From Chitinophagales bacterium (GTDB lineage: Bacteria > Bacteroidota > Bacteroidia > Chitinophagales > Chitinophagaceae), in contig JAIXKI010000002.1 of assembly GCA_026936105.1 (NCBI GenBank), positions 1-64,000 of the forward strand: a stretch of DNA of 64,000 nucleotides, given 5' to 3'. The notes beneath the pieces were generated by a model. The model saw only the letters and a list, made by a program, of their open reading frames with translations, did no database searches and had not been told where the DNA came from. Below, piece by piece: positions 18,945 to 28,038 of the stretch. The stretch's first letter is position 1, and every line of letters starts with the position of its first letter. Made by a program: the position numbers and the translations under genes.

Positions 18945-19958
18945 TCAATTATTTTTAAACCAGTTTTTGTCAATATACAGACTCCAAACCTCACTATTCA
19001 ATATATAATCATCACCTGCTGCCCCACCGGCTATCCATAACTTGTCCTTGAATACAAAAGCAGAATGTTCATGACGTTTGGACCAATGTATCTCTGTTTT
19101 TAATTCCTTCCAGTCAATTCCATTTTGTGAATACCACACATCATCAAAATTTTTATGTTCTCCGGACCAACCGCCTATCACCCAAATACGATCCCGATAT
19201 ACTACGGAGGAAAACCACATACGTGGAAGCCACTGTGCCGAGGATGTTACCTGTTTCCAGTTTATGCCATCTTCTGAACACCAAACATCATTGTGTGCAG
19301 TAGCATTCGGGAAACGTTGTCCGCCACCCATTATCCATATTTTATTATCAAATACGATTGCCTGAGCATGTGCCCTTTTTGACCAGGGAGCGTTCATCAA
19401 TTCTAATTTCCATTCTTTTCCATCACCGGACGACCATATATCATTAAAAAGTGTACTATCATTATTCCGATAAAAATCTGAAGTACCTCCAAGAATCCAT
19501 ATTCTATTTTTAAAAACAACAAAACCGGGAGACAGTCGGGGACTCCAGCCGGCAGATTCAGTTACCAATTCCCAATTAATTCCATCGGCAGAAGACCAAA
19601 CTTTATTGCTACACTCAGTTCCGGGGACTTTACGTCCGCCCATGATCCACATTTTATTTTTGAATGTTAGTGATACAGACAAATCACTCTGGACCCAGGG
19701 TGCTGTTTTTGTTGTATTGATCCAATTCTTTCCATCGGGTGAGTTCCATACATCCAAAATATTTGGTGTTGTTGGAGTATCCCAACCCCCTAAAATCCAT
19801 AACAGATTTTTAAAAACAAATTCACCCTGTGAATCTCGTGGTTTCCATGCGGCAGAATCGGTTTCTTTAATCCAGTTAATAATTTTTTCCTGGCAGAATG
19901 CCGTCGAACTCATTTGAAATATTATTATAGAAGAAATTATCAACAGTCTTTTTTTCAT
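18945..19958 (-). CDS. Secreted Kelch-repeat beta-propeller protein
   Basis: The 337-residue protein has a signal peptide (about 1-22) followed by about six near-identical blades. Each carries FKxxxWIxGG (for example NLLWILGGW, NKMWIMGGR, NRIWILGGT, NKIWIMGGG, DRIWVIGGW, DKLWIAGGA) and a DVWxSxDGxxW turn. Kelch propellers bind ligands or act as lyases/epimerases in some sialic acid systems, but no catalytic signature is visible. It is probably periplasmic, encoded between amidohydrolase and ThuA-like genes. A binding or mutarotase-like role is possible but unproven. Confidence 0.8.
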   Translation of the reverse strand: MKKRLLIISSIIIFQMSSTAFCQEKIINWIKETDSAAWKPRDSQGEFVFKNLLWILGGWDTPTTPNILDVWNSPDGKNWINTTKTAPWVQSDLSVSLTFKNKMWIMGGRKVPGTECSNKVWSSADGINWELVTESAGWSPRLSPGFVVFKNRIWILGGTSDFYRNNDSTLFNDIWSSGDGKEWKLELMNAPWSKRAHAQAIVFDNKIWIMGGGQRFPNATAHNDVWCSEDGINWKQVTSSAQWLPRMWFSSVVYRDRIWVIGGWSGEHKNFDDVWYSQNGIDWKELKTEIHWSKRHEHSAFVFKDKLWIAGGAAGDDYILNSEVWSLYIDKNWFKNN

Positions 19959-19999
19959 TTTACTTAACGCTTTTGTTCCTTCTAATATCCGTTTATCAA

Positions 20000-20827
20000 T
20001 TATAGATTAAAGAATCTTTTTGCATTGCCAAATTTTAAAAGATTTTTTGCTGCTTCATCTGCTTCTTCAGCTCTTAATGACTCAATTCGTAAAAGTCCGG
20101 TTACATTATCCAAAATTGGGGAATGTGACCCATAAGCAAATTTTTCTTTACCATATAATGCAATCATTTTACCCAAATCTGTCATTGCCCTCCCGGATGT
20201 GTCCATTAAAAAATTGGTTTTCTTTAAAAGCTGTAGCCCGCTTTCATCAAACCGGATATTAGCTATAGCACTTTCATTTTCTCCATCGGGTATTTGCAAG
20301 CTGTTAACTGCATTTAATATTAAATATTTAGCATCGGGCACTTCTTTTATGATAGGCAGTACATCTTTTAAAGACCATTCCGTTTCTATATCCATCCATG
20401 AGCTGACCCTGCTATCTACAATTCTTAGAGATAGAGCCACTGGCAAATTGAGATCTCTTACACGCTTTACCAGTTCAATGCAATTTGAGTTTTTTAGGTC
20501 ATAACGATGATATAATGGATGAAGCCGCACTCCTTTCATTCCCATTTTCTCAATGCATATTTTCAGATCATCTTTCCAACCTGAATATATTGGATTAATG
20601 ACGGCAAAAGGGATAATCCTATTTCCATAGCTACTATTCGATTTCAGGTCTTCGAATAATTCTTCATTGGCTGATTGTGGGTTTTTATAAAAAACTCCAT
20701 TCAAATTACTCATCACGGAAATATCAATTCCTAATGCTTGCATTAATTGAAACCTCTTTTCACAGCTATTATTTTTAAGCTGCCTGAAAGGCCAATGTCC
20801 TGTATAAGCATTTACATCAATCAACAT
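20000..20827 (-). CDS. Amidohydrolase-like TIM barrel without canonical metal ligands
   Basis: The 275-residue protein aligns by pattern with amidohydrolase-2 family TIM barrels (GMKGVRLHPLYHRYDL; LLKFGNAKRFFNL at the end). The first metal motif HxH is replaced by NAYTGHW, and the usual final Asp segment reads YGSHSPI. A canonical metal centre is therefore unlikely, though one paralogous subfamily naturally has DVN-x-GHWPFR at the N-terminus. It has no signal peptide. It overlaps the preceding Tat-signal amidohydrolase by 11 bp, so the two are translationally coupled and may act as a pair. Confidence 0.72.
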   Translation of the reverse strand: MLIDVNAYTGHWPFRQLKNNSCEKRFQLMQALGIDISVMSNLNGVFYKNPQSANEELFEDLKSNSSYGNRIIPFAVINPIYSGWKDDLKICIEKMGMKGVRLHPLYHRYDLKNSNCIELVKRVRDLNLPVALSLRIVDSRVSSWMDIETEWSLKDVLPIIKEVPDAKYLILNAVNSLQIPDGENESAIANIRFDESGLQLLKKTNFLMDTSGRAMTDLGKMIALYGKEKFAYGSHSPILDNVTGLLRIESLRAEEADEAAKNLLKFGNAKRFFNL

Positions 20828-21755
20828 TATTTCCTGATTTTTTTAAAATCGCATTATAATTGTCAAAAAATATTTTTTTTCTTTGTGATTCTGAAAGATT
20901 ATCAGACAGCACATGTCCAACTCCCTGGTAAAAACTATTATCACAACCAAATAGCAATCGGTCTTCGCCAATATATTTCAATGCAAAATCAATCATGCCC
21001 GCTTCATTATTACTGCCCGATACATCTACGAATATATTTGGTGAATGAGCCAAAGACTTACATGCATACTCCCAATCAATACCACCACCGATATGTGCAA
21101 ATTGAAACATAGCCTCAGGATATCTCGAAGCTATTTCTACAAAATCTTCCGGCAATGAAATATTGGGAGGTTCATCCATATTTAATAACACCCGGGATTT
21201 TCCAATAGCAGAATGCATTAGTATGATCATCTTCAGATCAATGAACTTTTCTATGATTGGATAATATAATGGGTCGTTAATTTTTACCTGGTTATAAAGT
21301 TCTCCTGCGCCAACCATACCTGCATCTACACAACGTTTTATCTCTTCCAGTGATTCCTTTTTATAAGATGGGTTCAATACCATCGTGCCGATAAAACGAT
21401 CAGGGTGATCTTTCATACATTTTATGACTAAATCATTGCATTGCCTGAACTCTTCCGGTGTACCCTTGCTAAAAGCCTCCATATTTCGTGAAATCACCAG
21501 TTTTTCAATTCCTAATCTTTCAGCAAAGTCAAATTGTGTTGCAGGGCTGTCCGCTGAAAAATAAACATGGGCATGTGTATCAATCTTACGATACTTCATT
21601 ACTTCCTCCATCAAACCCATTTTCTTTTTATCAGGAGAAAATTTTTCTGAGTGCTCTTTTGATATAGAGTGAACAAGGTCAGACCCCAATAATAACCCGG
21701 TGGCTGAAGCAACTGTATTGCTAACAAAACTGCGTCTGTCCATTCTTTTATACAT
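20817..21755 (-). CDS. Tat-exported amidohydrolase-2 family enzyme
   Basis: The 312-residue protein opens with a Tat signal: MDRRSFVSNT followed by a hydrophobic stretch (about 5-30). The metal-dependent hydrolase motifs are present: DTHAH, MHSAIG, FAHIGGG and FGCDNS. Members hydrolyse lactones, amides or decarboxylate aromatic and sugar acids; a sugar lactonase role is possible because an L-fucose-type oxidative pathway lies in the same regulon, but no specific match is visible. It is followed by, and overlaps, the metal-ligand-poor paralog. Confidence 0.85.
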   Translation of the reverse strand: MYKRMDRRSFVSNTVASATGLLLGSDLVHSISKEHSEKFSPDKKKMGLMEEVMKYRKIDTHAHVYFSADSPATQFDFAERLGIEKLVISRNMEAFSKGTPEEFRQCNDLVIKCMKDHPDRFIGTMVLNPSYKKESLEEIKRCVDAGMVGAGELYNQVKINDPLYYPIIEKFIDLKMIILMHSAIGKSRVLLNMDEPPNISLPEDFVEIASRYPEAMFQFAHIGGGIDWEYACKSLAHSPNIFVDVSGSNNEAGMIDFALKYIGEDRLLFGCDNSFYQGVGHVLSDNLSESQRKKIFFDNYNAILKKSGNNVD

Positions 21756-21784
21756 CGAGAATTCTTTTTAAAAAAACAGAATCG

Positions 21785-23248
21785 CTATTTATACTCAGCT
21801 AATTTTACGCCAGCCAGGCGTGCCACCCGTTGCGCTTCATTTAAAATCACCGTTTCAATATTAGAAGCCCAGGTGCTGGGTAAGCCAAACAGCATTTGCG
21901 TAAATAATCCTCCTTCATAAGCAATAGATTCCGCATTGGTAGGATTATAAAAAGCATATCCAGAAGATTTATCATTTGATTCTCTAATAATTTCCGTAGT
22001 AGGTATATAAGCCATAATGTCATTTGAATATCCCATCACAAACGTATTAGCTCCAAATAATTTTTTTATTTCAATAGCATAATATGTTACCACTTCGCCA
22101 CCTAAAGTCACGACGGGCTGATTTCCTATCTTCCAGACTTGTACCGGGTATGGATATGATTTTATTACCGGTAATCCACTATTTATCTGCTTCAGAAGAT
22201 TTACTGCAGAACGGCTTATATAGGCTGCAGTCGTATCTTCTGTCATCAATTCCAACTCTTTTTTTGAGGGTGGGGCATTTAATGGCAACTCTATTTCTGA
22301 ATAAGAAAACCCCAGGTTAGGCGTTTGCTTTTCCATTGAAGTGCTCAACACATTTTCTACTGCATAAGCTAATTCTTTACCATATTGCTTTGCAAGCGGT
22401 ATGGTCCTTCTTGGTAAGGGATTCTGGTCTGCCCCTGCACCCTGAAAAAATAATGCAGTAACTCCAGGATACATTTTTTCCAATTCCCACTGGGCAAACC
22501 CTGCATAGTCACCAGACCATTGATATCCCCTCAAAACAGTATTGTGGCATGCATAACCAAATGCAATGGCAATAAGAGAATCCGCTTTATTTACAATCTT
22601 TAATACCGGAACTGCATAATCATTCGGTCCTTCGAGCTCGGATTGTAACAATAAATATTTTTCATTGTTATTGCGCCGGTTAACCTGAAACCTTGCAAAT
22701 CCATTACCCGAAAACACTTCTGCCGGCTGCAATGAATTTATTGCTGCTCCAACGAGAGCAACAATTTGCCTGGAAAGGTTTTCAGTGTACGATTTTATTT
22801 TTTGTTTTTCTGCACCATTTATGTCATACGCATTGCTAAGGGAATTGGTAAGAACAGGTCCCGAATGTGTGTGAGAGCAATTCAAAATCACCTGAGCTTT
22901 GTCCAGTTTATATTTTAGTTTTAATTGCCCGCGAATCCAATCAGACATTTCCTTTGGAATCATACACAAGTCGAGTGTAACCAATACACACCGCTTTCCC
23001 CCAGCATCTTCAAGAGCAAGCGCCTTTGCCCACAGATCCTGCAATGTACCTTCAGCAGGATGATCACGGAATACATAGCCTGCCAGCCACATTGGTTCTT
23101 TCGGTGTGATAGTAACACGTGCAACACCAGCCTTCCAACTCCCGGCGTCATTTTTGTCCGCAGCATTTGCCGGCAATAGCACTATCAGGAAACAAATACT
23201 CCATAAATAAAAAGAGAATCTTTTCATTGTATATCTTTTAGAATTCAT
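21785..23248 (-). CDS. Secreted neutral-ceramidase-like hydrolase (copy 1)
   Basis: The protein has 487 residues with a signal peptide (about 8-30). The core begins WKAGVARVTITPKEPMWLAGY and includes the zinc-type motif NCSHTHSGP (about 125-135), FGYACHNTVLRG, and QGAGADQNPLPR where bacterial ceramidases have the GDVSPN nucleophile loop. The C-terminal Ig-like domain of true neutral ceramidases is absent; those are about 650 residues or longer. It is therefore a family relative and its amide substrate is unknown. Copy 2 lies at 23421-24809, 172 bp away, with similar sequence throughout, so the two are tandem duplicates that have diverged. Confidence 0.8.
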   Translation of the reverse strand: MNSKRYTMKRFSFYLWSICFLIVLLPANAADKNDAGSWKAGVARVTITPKEPMWLAGYVFRDHPAEGTLQDLWAKALALEDAGGKRCVLVTLDLCMIPKEMSDWIRGQLKLKYKLDKAQVILNCSHTHSGPVLTNSLSNAYDINGAEKQKIKSYTENLSRQIVALVGAAINSLQPAEVFSGNGFARFQVNRRNNNEKYLLLQSELEGPNDYAVPVLKIVNKADSLIAIAFGYACHNTVLRGYQWSGDYAGFAQWELEKMYPGVTALFFQGAGADQNPLPRRTIPLAKQYGKELAYAVENVLSTSMEKQTPNLGFSYSEIELPLNAPPSKKELELMTEDTTAAYISRSAVNLLKQINSGLPVIKSYPYPVQVWKIGNQPVVTLGGEVVTYYAIEIKKLFGANTFVMGYSNDIMAYIPTTEIIRESNDKSSGYAFYNPTNAESIAYEGGLFTQMLFGLPSTWASNIETVILNEAQRVARLAGVKLAEYK

Positions 23249-23420
23249 TGAAAATATCCTTTCCCAAAAAACATCACCAGTTTATTCTGATTTAGTAGCT
23301 CAAATCTTGCCCGTACTTGAAACAAATGCATTTTTCAGAAAGCCGCTGATGTGCTGAGAAATATTATAGTACATTTTCATTCTATTGGCTTCAACCTATA
23401 TAAAAATGATCGCCAGCAAA

Positions 23421-24809
23421 CTATCCACCTGGTATTGCAAATACTTTTGGTGCAAAATCCACTTTTACCTGCTTTGCCAGTTTCAATACTTCCTGAATAA
23501 TCATTTCCTCGGTATTCAATGCCCACTTTGCTCCTCTGAATGGAGAGCTTGAACCTTCATATCCGCCTTCATTCAATATCAATGGCGTACTGATATAAGC
23601 CATTACATAATTTGAATAACCAAACACAAATGCATCCTGTCCAAATATTTGTTTCAACTTCAATGCATATTCTACAACAGGCTCTCCTCCCAGCGTTATA
23701 ACAGGTAAATCACCAATTTTCCAAACCTGAACAGGATAAGGATATGTGGCAATCAATGATTCTCCTCTGTTTAGTTTATCAAGCTCAGCTTGTGCTTTAT
23801 TCCGGGTACTATCAGAATTAGATATTGTATCGGCTATTATTTTTATTAGTTTTTCCTTAGCAGGAGGAATATTATCAGATTCCAGATTTATTTCTGAATA
23901 AGATGTAGTAAGGAACGGTGGTAAACTTTTCATTGGTTCTGATAAAACCCTTTCAACAGCTGCGGCCAAAGTTTTCCCATGCTGTTTTGCGGCCCCTACC
24001 GAACTGCGTGGATGGCCTACCTGGTTTCCTCCAGTTCCCTGAAAAAAAATTGCAGTTGCACCAGGATAAAGGTTCTCCAATTCCATCTGTGCAAATGCAG
24101 GATAATCTCCCGAAATATTATAGTCCCTTAAAACAGAAGCATGACAGGCATAACCAAAAAGAATGGCAAGTAATTCCCCAGAACTTTTCTCAACTTTAAT
24201 AACAGGAACCGCATAATCATTAGGGCCATTAAATTTGGATTGAAGATGTAACTTATACTCTATGTTTGTCCGGCGATTCACCTGAAACCTTGTTACCCCG
24301 TTTCCGGCATAAAGTTTTACCGGTTGTAATGAATTTAATGCTTTTCCGGTTGCTTCAATCACCTGATTTTCCAATTTCAAAATATACTTTTCAACCTTTT
24401 CCTTTTCTTTTTCATCTTTTATAAATCTGAAATTTGGTGCAGGCCCAGTATGTGTATGTGAACTGTTTATTACAATTTGATCATTGCTGAGATTATAAGC
24501 CGCTTTTAATCTTTTTAGCAATGTGTCGTAAATTTGTTTTGTTACTCCGGATGTCTCAATAGCTATAAATACAGCCCTACGCTGGTTTCTATCTTCTAAT
24601 GCCAGCACCTTCGCCCAAATATCGGTTGTTATGCCTTCTGAGGGTTTGTCGCGAAATGCAAATCCACCCATCCAAATTGGTTCTGTTGGTGTAATATTTG
24701 CGCTTGCCACACCAGCTTTCCACCCTGCCTGGCCTTTATTCTCCATTGCTTGGCCTGAAGACAGCAAGGGGTAAATAAAAAAATTTATTGCAATAATTAA
24801 ATATTTCAT
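23421..24809 (-). CDS. Secreted neutral-ceramidase-like hydrolase (copy 2)
   Basis: This 462-residue tandem paralog of the gene at 21785-23248 has a signal peptide (about 1-18). It shows WKAGVASANITPTEPIWMGGF, NSSHTHTGP, FGYACHASVLRD, and FQGTGGNQVGHPR at the loop that carries the nucleophile in ceramidases. The two copies differ at that loop (ADQNP versus GNQVG), so they may cut different substrates. The start codon overlaps the stop of the DegT aminotransferase gene by 4 bp (ATGA), so the two are coupled. Amide cleavage outside the cytoplasm is likely; the substrate is unproven. Confidence 0.8.
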   Translation of the reverse strand: MKYLIIAINFFIYPLLSSGQAMENKGQAGWKAGVASANITPTEPIWMGGFAFRDKPSEGITTDIWAKVLALEDRNQRRAVFIAIETSGVTKQIYDTLLKRLKAAYNLSNDQIVINSSHTHTGPAPNFRFIKDEKEKEKVEKYILKLENQVIEATGKALNSLQPVKLYAGNGVTRFQVNRRTNIEYKLHLQSKFNGPNDYAVPVIKVEKSSGELLAILFGYACHASVLRDYNISGDYPAFAQMELENLYPGATAIFFQGTGGNQVGHPRSSVGAAKQHGKTLAAAVERVLSEPMKSLPPFLTTSYSEINLESDNIPPAKEKLIKIIADTISNSDSTRNKAQAELDKLNRGESLIATYPYPVQVWKIGDLPVITLGGEPVVEYALKLKQIFGQDAFVFGYSNYVMAYISTPLILNEGGYEGSSSPFRGAKWALNTEEMIIQEVLKLAKQVKVDFAPKVFAIPGG

Positions 24810-26188
24810 TTAGTTTCTGCTTTTTTTAGTTTTTCTGCATTGGCATAAGTTTTTTCAACGGCAGAGTAAAACATATCCATTTCTTTTTTCCCGGTCAGGA
24901 ATAAGCGTTGGTTAAACCATACCGCCTCTTCATTACATAAAATATCATTCTGAGGACATTGGTTTTGCTCCAGGTATTTTGAATAATTCAACCTTTTTTT
25001 TGAATATATTTTTACAAAATTTTTTGTTCGAAATGCGTCTTTAAGAAATGGCATTAAATTTAATTGTGTATAGCCACTATAGCAAGGAATGCCTTCAGCA
25101 TCCAAAGCATTCATAAATCCATCTCTTGACAAACCTTTAAACTCATCTTTTTTATATCGTAAAATAAAAAGATGATATACTCCTCTGGTGACTCCGGGAT
25201 AAGCCTCCATTGGTAAAATGCCGGGTATCTTTTTCAATTTAGCTTTCAGATATTCCGCATTTTCAGTTCTCGTTTTAGTCTGACTATCCAGGCGTGACAA
25301 TTGAACTAAACCAATTGCAGCCTGGTATTCTGTAAGCCTCAATTTATTTCCATACATGATCGAACCTGAATTAACGCTACCAATGGCAGTACCATAAGGG
25401 AAACCAAGGTTATGATAGGAATGACAACGGTCAACAAATTTTTCGTCATTGCTTACAATTGCCCCGCCTTCGCCAATAGGTAAATTCTTTGAGTTTTGAA
25501 AGCTGAATCCTCCTGCATGACCAATAGTGCCCAGCTTTTGATGATTATATTCAGCCAAATGTGCCTGGCATGCATCTTCAATAACAATCAGATTATGCTT
25601 ACGGGCAATCTCCATGATTTTATTCATATCTGCGGCAAGTCCACCCAAATGAACAGGCATAATAGCCCTGGTACGAGAAGTAATTTTTGCTTCAATTTTT
25701 GCAGCATCAATCTGGAAGGTTTCCGGATCTGTATCAACAAATACAGGCATTGCTCCAGTAGCTAAAACTGACTGCGGTGTTGCAATAAAAGTATAGGGTG
25801 GAATAATCACTTCATCTCCTGCCCCGATACCAAGTTGAATCAAAGAAGTAATTAATGAATTAGTACCATTAACCACGGTCAGGCAACGTTTAGCGCCAAT
25901 AGCTGCAGCCCATTTCTTTTCAAACTCATCCACTAATTTTTTTCGCGACCAGACACCGCTCCGGATCGAATCAAGTACTAATTTGTCATCTGTTTCAGGA
26001 TTCCAATAAGGCCATTCAGGCCAATCAATATTTGCTGCAGCGCTTCCTCCCAGAATAGCTGGTATTGCTGACTTTTTGATTTCACTGCCAAACACAGCAG
26101 GCGCAAGCCCTGTTGCCAGAATAGCTCCTGCACCGGCCATTGAATTACGTCTTATAAATTCACGGCGGGAATAATTTTTTTCAGCCAT
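24806..26188 (-). CDS. DegT/DnrJ-type PLP aminotransferase with Tat signal
   Basis: The 460-residue protein has a clear Tat signal: YSRREFIRRNSM followed by a hydrophobic alanine-rich region (about 6-33). After it comes the sugar aminotransferase fold: PPYTFIATPQSVL, EDACQAHLAEY, and FSFQNSKNLPIGEGG with the PLP lysine at about 234. DegT enzymes usually transaminate keto-sugar nucleotides in the cytoplasm, so a Tat-exported one is unexpected; the enzyme would fold with PLP first and be exported. It is the first gene after operator 26245 and heads the 15-kb operon. It could also act as a dehydratase, since DegT relatives do both. Confidence 0.85.
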   Translation of the reverse strand: MAEKNYSRREFIRRNSMAGAGAILATGLAPAVFGSEIKKSAIPAILGGSAAANIDWPEWPYWNPETDDKLVLDSIRSGVWSRKKLVDEFEKKWAAAIGAKRCLTVVNGTNSLITSLIQLGIGAGDEVIIPPYTFIATPQSVLATGAMPVFVDTDPETFQIDAAKIEAKITSRTRAIMPVHLGGLAADMNKIMEIARKHNLIVIEDACQAHLAEYNHQKLGTIGHAGGFSFQNSKNLPIGEGGAIVSNDEKFVDRCHSYHNLGFPYGTAIGSVNSGSIMYGNKLRLTEYQAAIGLVQLSRLDSQTKTRTENAEYLKAKLKKIPGILPMEAYPGVTRGVYHLFILRYKKDEFKGLSRDGFMNALDAEGIPCYSGYTQLNLMPFLKDAFRTKNFVKIYSKKRLNYSKYLEQNQCPQNDILCNEEAVWFNQRLFLTGKKEMDMFYSAVEKTYANAEKLKKAETK

Positions 26189-26553
26189 TTCTTAAATATT
26201 TAGAATTTTAAAATTCCGAATAATCACCCGAATATACATTTTTTTGGGTACGTACACGAAAAATTTATTTTACACTCCTGCTCAGCGTCACAAAGTTTCC
26301 GAAACAAACCTGGGCCTATTGAATCCCGTATCAAATAAATTTTTCACTTACCTCATTCAATTTAGTGACGATGTGGATAAGTACCTCTCCAAAATGCTGA
26401 ATTATAAGACTATCCTTCCGTCATGCAACCCCGATGGTGGTCTCAGAAAGAGACGTCCTTTCATTCTCCCTAAAAAACCAATTTGTTCTTGCCATTAGCA
26501 TACGTCAAGATATATGTAAGGTGTAAGCCCGGATATATTTTGAAAAAGCAATC
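26189..26553. other. Control region upstream of the DegT operon
   Basis: This 365-bp stretch holds operator 26245-26258, a 14-bp AT-rich palindrome GAATTTTAAAATTC (26203-26216) in the leader, and otherwise no recognisable gene. A plus-strand frame of about 84 codons begins inside the operator and has no recognisable features; I reject it. No clear terminator for the kinase gene was seen. Confidence 0.5.
26245..26258 (-). promoter_or_regulatory. LacI-type operator before the 15-kb DegT-to-Nramp operon
   Basis: On the plus strand the site is TGGGTACGTACACG; on the minus strand it is CGTGTACGTACCCA, 57 bp upstream of the DegT start. With its flanks it is an 18-base exact match (inverted) of the site at 9608. 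It is the only operator before the run of genes from 26188 down to 11489, so these probably form one transcript. Confidence 0.72.
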
Positions 26554-28038
26554 TTACAGCCGCAATTTAGCATGAGCCTCGTACATAGGGCCAATACTTT
26601 CCCTGAATTCTTTAAAAAAATGATAATACCGGTCATAAATTTCAACAGAAGATTTATCCGGCACGATATACTTTTCAAGTCTGATCATATTTTTTGCAGC
26701 TTCATTAAAATCTTTATATATACCACCCGCCGTTAATGCAATCATTGCATTACCAACCAGGGCCGGTTCTTTCCCTGTTGAAATAGTAAAGGGAACTCCC
26801 AGTACATTGGCAAATAGTTGTGGCCATTGCCAAATATTAACACCACCACCGCCCATCTTTATTTCTTTTACCTCCAGTTTATTTATTGTGAGCGCCTCGT
26901 ATATATAACGCATCGAACAGGCAACTCCTTCCAGTACCGATCTCACAAAGTCAAGCCTGGTGTGATTTCGCCTGATACCAAAGAACACGCCTGAGGCATA
27001 AGGTCCCGTTTTTGATTCTCTTTCGCCCGTCAAATAAGGCAAGCAAATTAAAGGCAGCTCATTGTGACTGGTTTGAAAAGAAAAATCCTCCAAATTAAAA
27101 TCAAAAAGATTGTTTCGCATCCATTCCAATGTCAATGCAGCATTATTAAGAGCACCTCCATTTAAAAAAAGGGTTTTATTAAATGCATAAGCCTGGATAC
27201 GCTTATTTTCATTTTTATCAAAAACTGGCTGCAGACCGGGTACCCTTATCATTGCAGAAGTGCCAAGATTTACTATCCCAACATCAGGCTTAAGGTCGCT
27301 TAGCCCCACGCTTAAAGCCGCCCCGTCATACACTCCTAAAATTGCTTTACAGTTTTCATTTAGCCCAAGCGCATCGCAAATCTCCTTTTTCAAAGGACTT
27401 GTAAATGCTGTGCCATCAGCTACTCCTGGAAACTGTTTGGGCGAAAGTCTAAGACTTGAAAGTATATCTCCATCCCATTGAAAATTTTTCAGGTTAAAAA
27501 GCTGAGTGGCCGATGCAGTACTGATGTCTGTCATCCATGCACCGGTAAGCCATTCAAACAAAAAAGATTTGCTGTCATGAAAATACTTTACCTTTTTATA
27601 AAGTTTCTTTTTCTCTTTTGAGAAATAAAAAAGCCTGGGAAGTAAATACTGGCTGATGAGCGGGCAACCCGTTTTTTGATATAAATTGTCATCAGCATAA
27701 ACTGATAAAAATTCGGGAAAAGTATACTGAGACCTGGTATCAGTTAAAAGAGTAAGCCCTGTCAAAGGCTTTCTTTGTTCATCCATCATCATCAAGCCAA
27801 AATGATAAGTAGAAGAAATGACAAACCGTACTTCGTCCGTTTTTTCATTTTTTAAAACCTGGCGGCTTAAGCTGATCACCAGGTTTTTTATTTCTTCAGG
27901 ATCATGCTCTGCTTTCCCCGGCTCTCCTGAAATAGTTTTTATTGCAGAAGAGGACAGCGAAATTATTTCACCCCGCTCATTGACTAACCCCACCTTAAGG
28001 TTAGTGGTACCCATATCAATCGCTAAAGTCAACGCCAT
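26554..28038 (-). CDS. FGGY-family carbohydrate kinase
   Basis: The 494-residue protein starts with the ATP-phosphate motif LAIDMGTTNLKVGLV and has the catalytic Asp in ILGVYDGAAL, the second phosphate loop VNLGTSAMIR, and the adenosine motif KMGGGGVNIWQW. FGGY kinases phosphorylate gluconate, xylulose, fuculose, glycerol and related compounds; the sequence looks closest to gluconokinase-type members but the substrate is not fixed. It overlaps the 2-hydroxyacid dehydrogenase gene by 10 bp and so is coupled to it. It likely phosphorylates an intermediate of the amino-sugar or aldonate branch. Confidence 0.87.
   Translation of the reverse strand: MALTLAIDMGTTNLKVGLVNERGEIISLSSSAIKTISGEPGKAEHDPEEIKNLVISLSRQVLKNEKTDEVRFVISSTYHFGLMMMDEQRKPLTGLTLLTDTRSQYTFPEFLSVYADDNLYQKTGCPLISQYLLPRLFYFSKEKKKLYKKVKYFHDSKSFLFEWLTGAWMTDISTASATQLFNLKNFQWDGDILSSLRLSPKQFPGVADGTAFTSPLKKEICDALGLNENCKAILGVYDGAALSVGLSDLKPDVGIVNLGTSAMIRVPGLQPVFDKNENKRIQAYAFNKTLFLNGGALNNAALTLEWMRNNLFDFNLEDFSFQTSHNELPLICLPYLTGERESKTGPYASGVFFGIRRNHTRLDFVRSVLEGVACSMRYIYEALTINKLEVKEIKMGGGGVNIWQWPQLFANVLGVPFTISTGKEPALVGNAMIALTAGGIYKDFNEAAKNMIRLEKYIVPDKSSVEIYDRYYHFFKEFRESIGPMYEAHAKLRL

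Noticed and set aside
26244-26498. Plus-strand frame of 84 codons in the control region
   Set aside because: It starts inside an operator, has no recognisable motif or signal, and lies in otherwise regulatory DNA.
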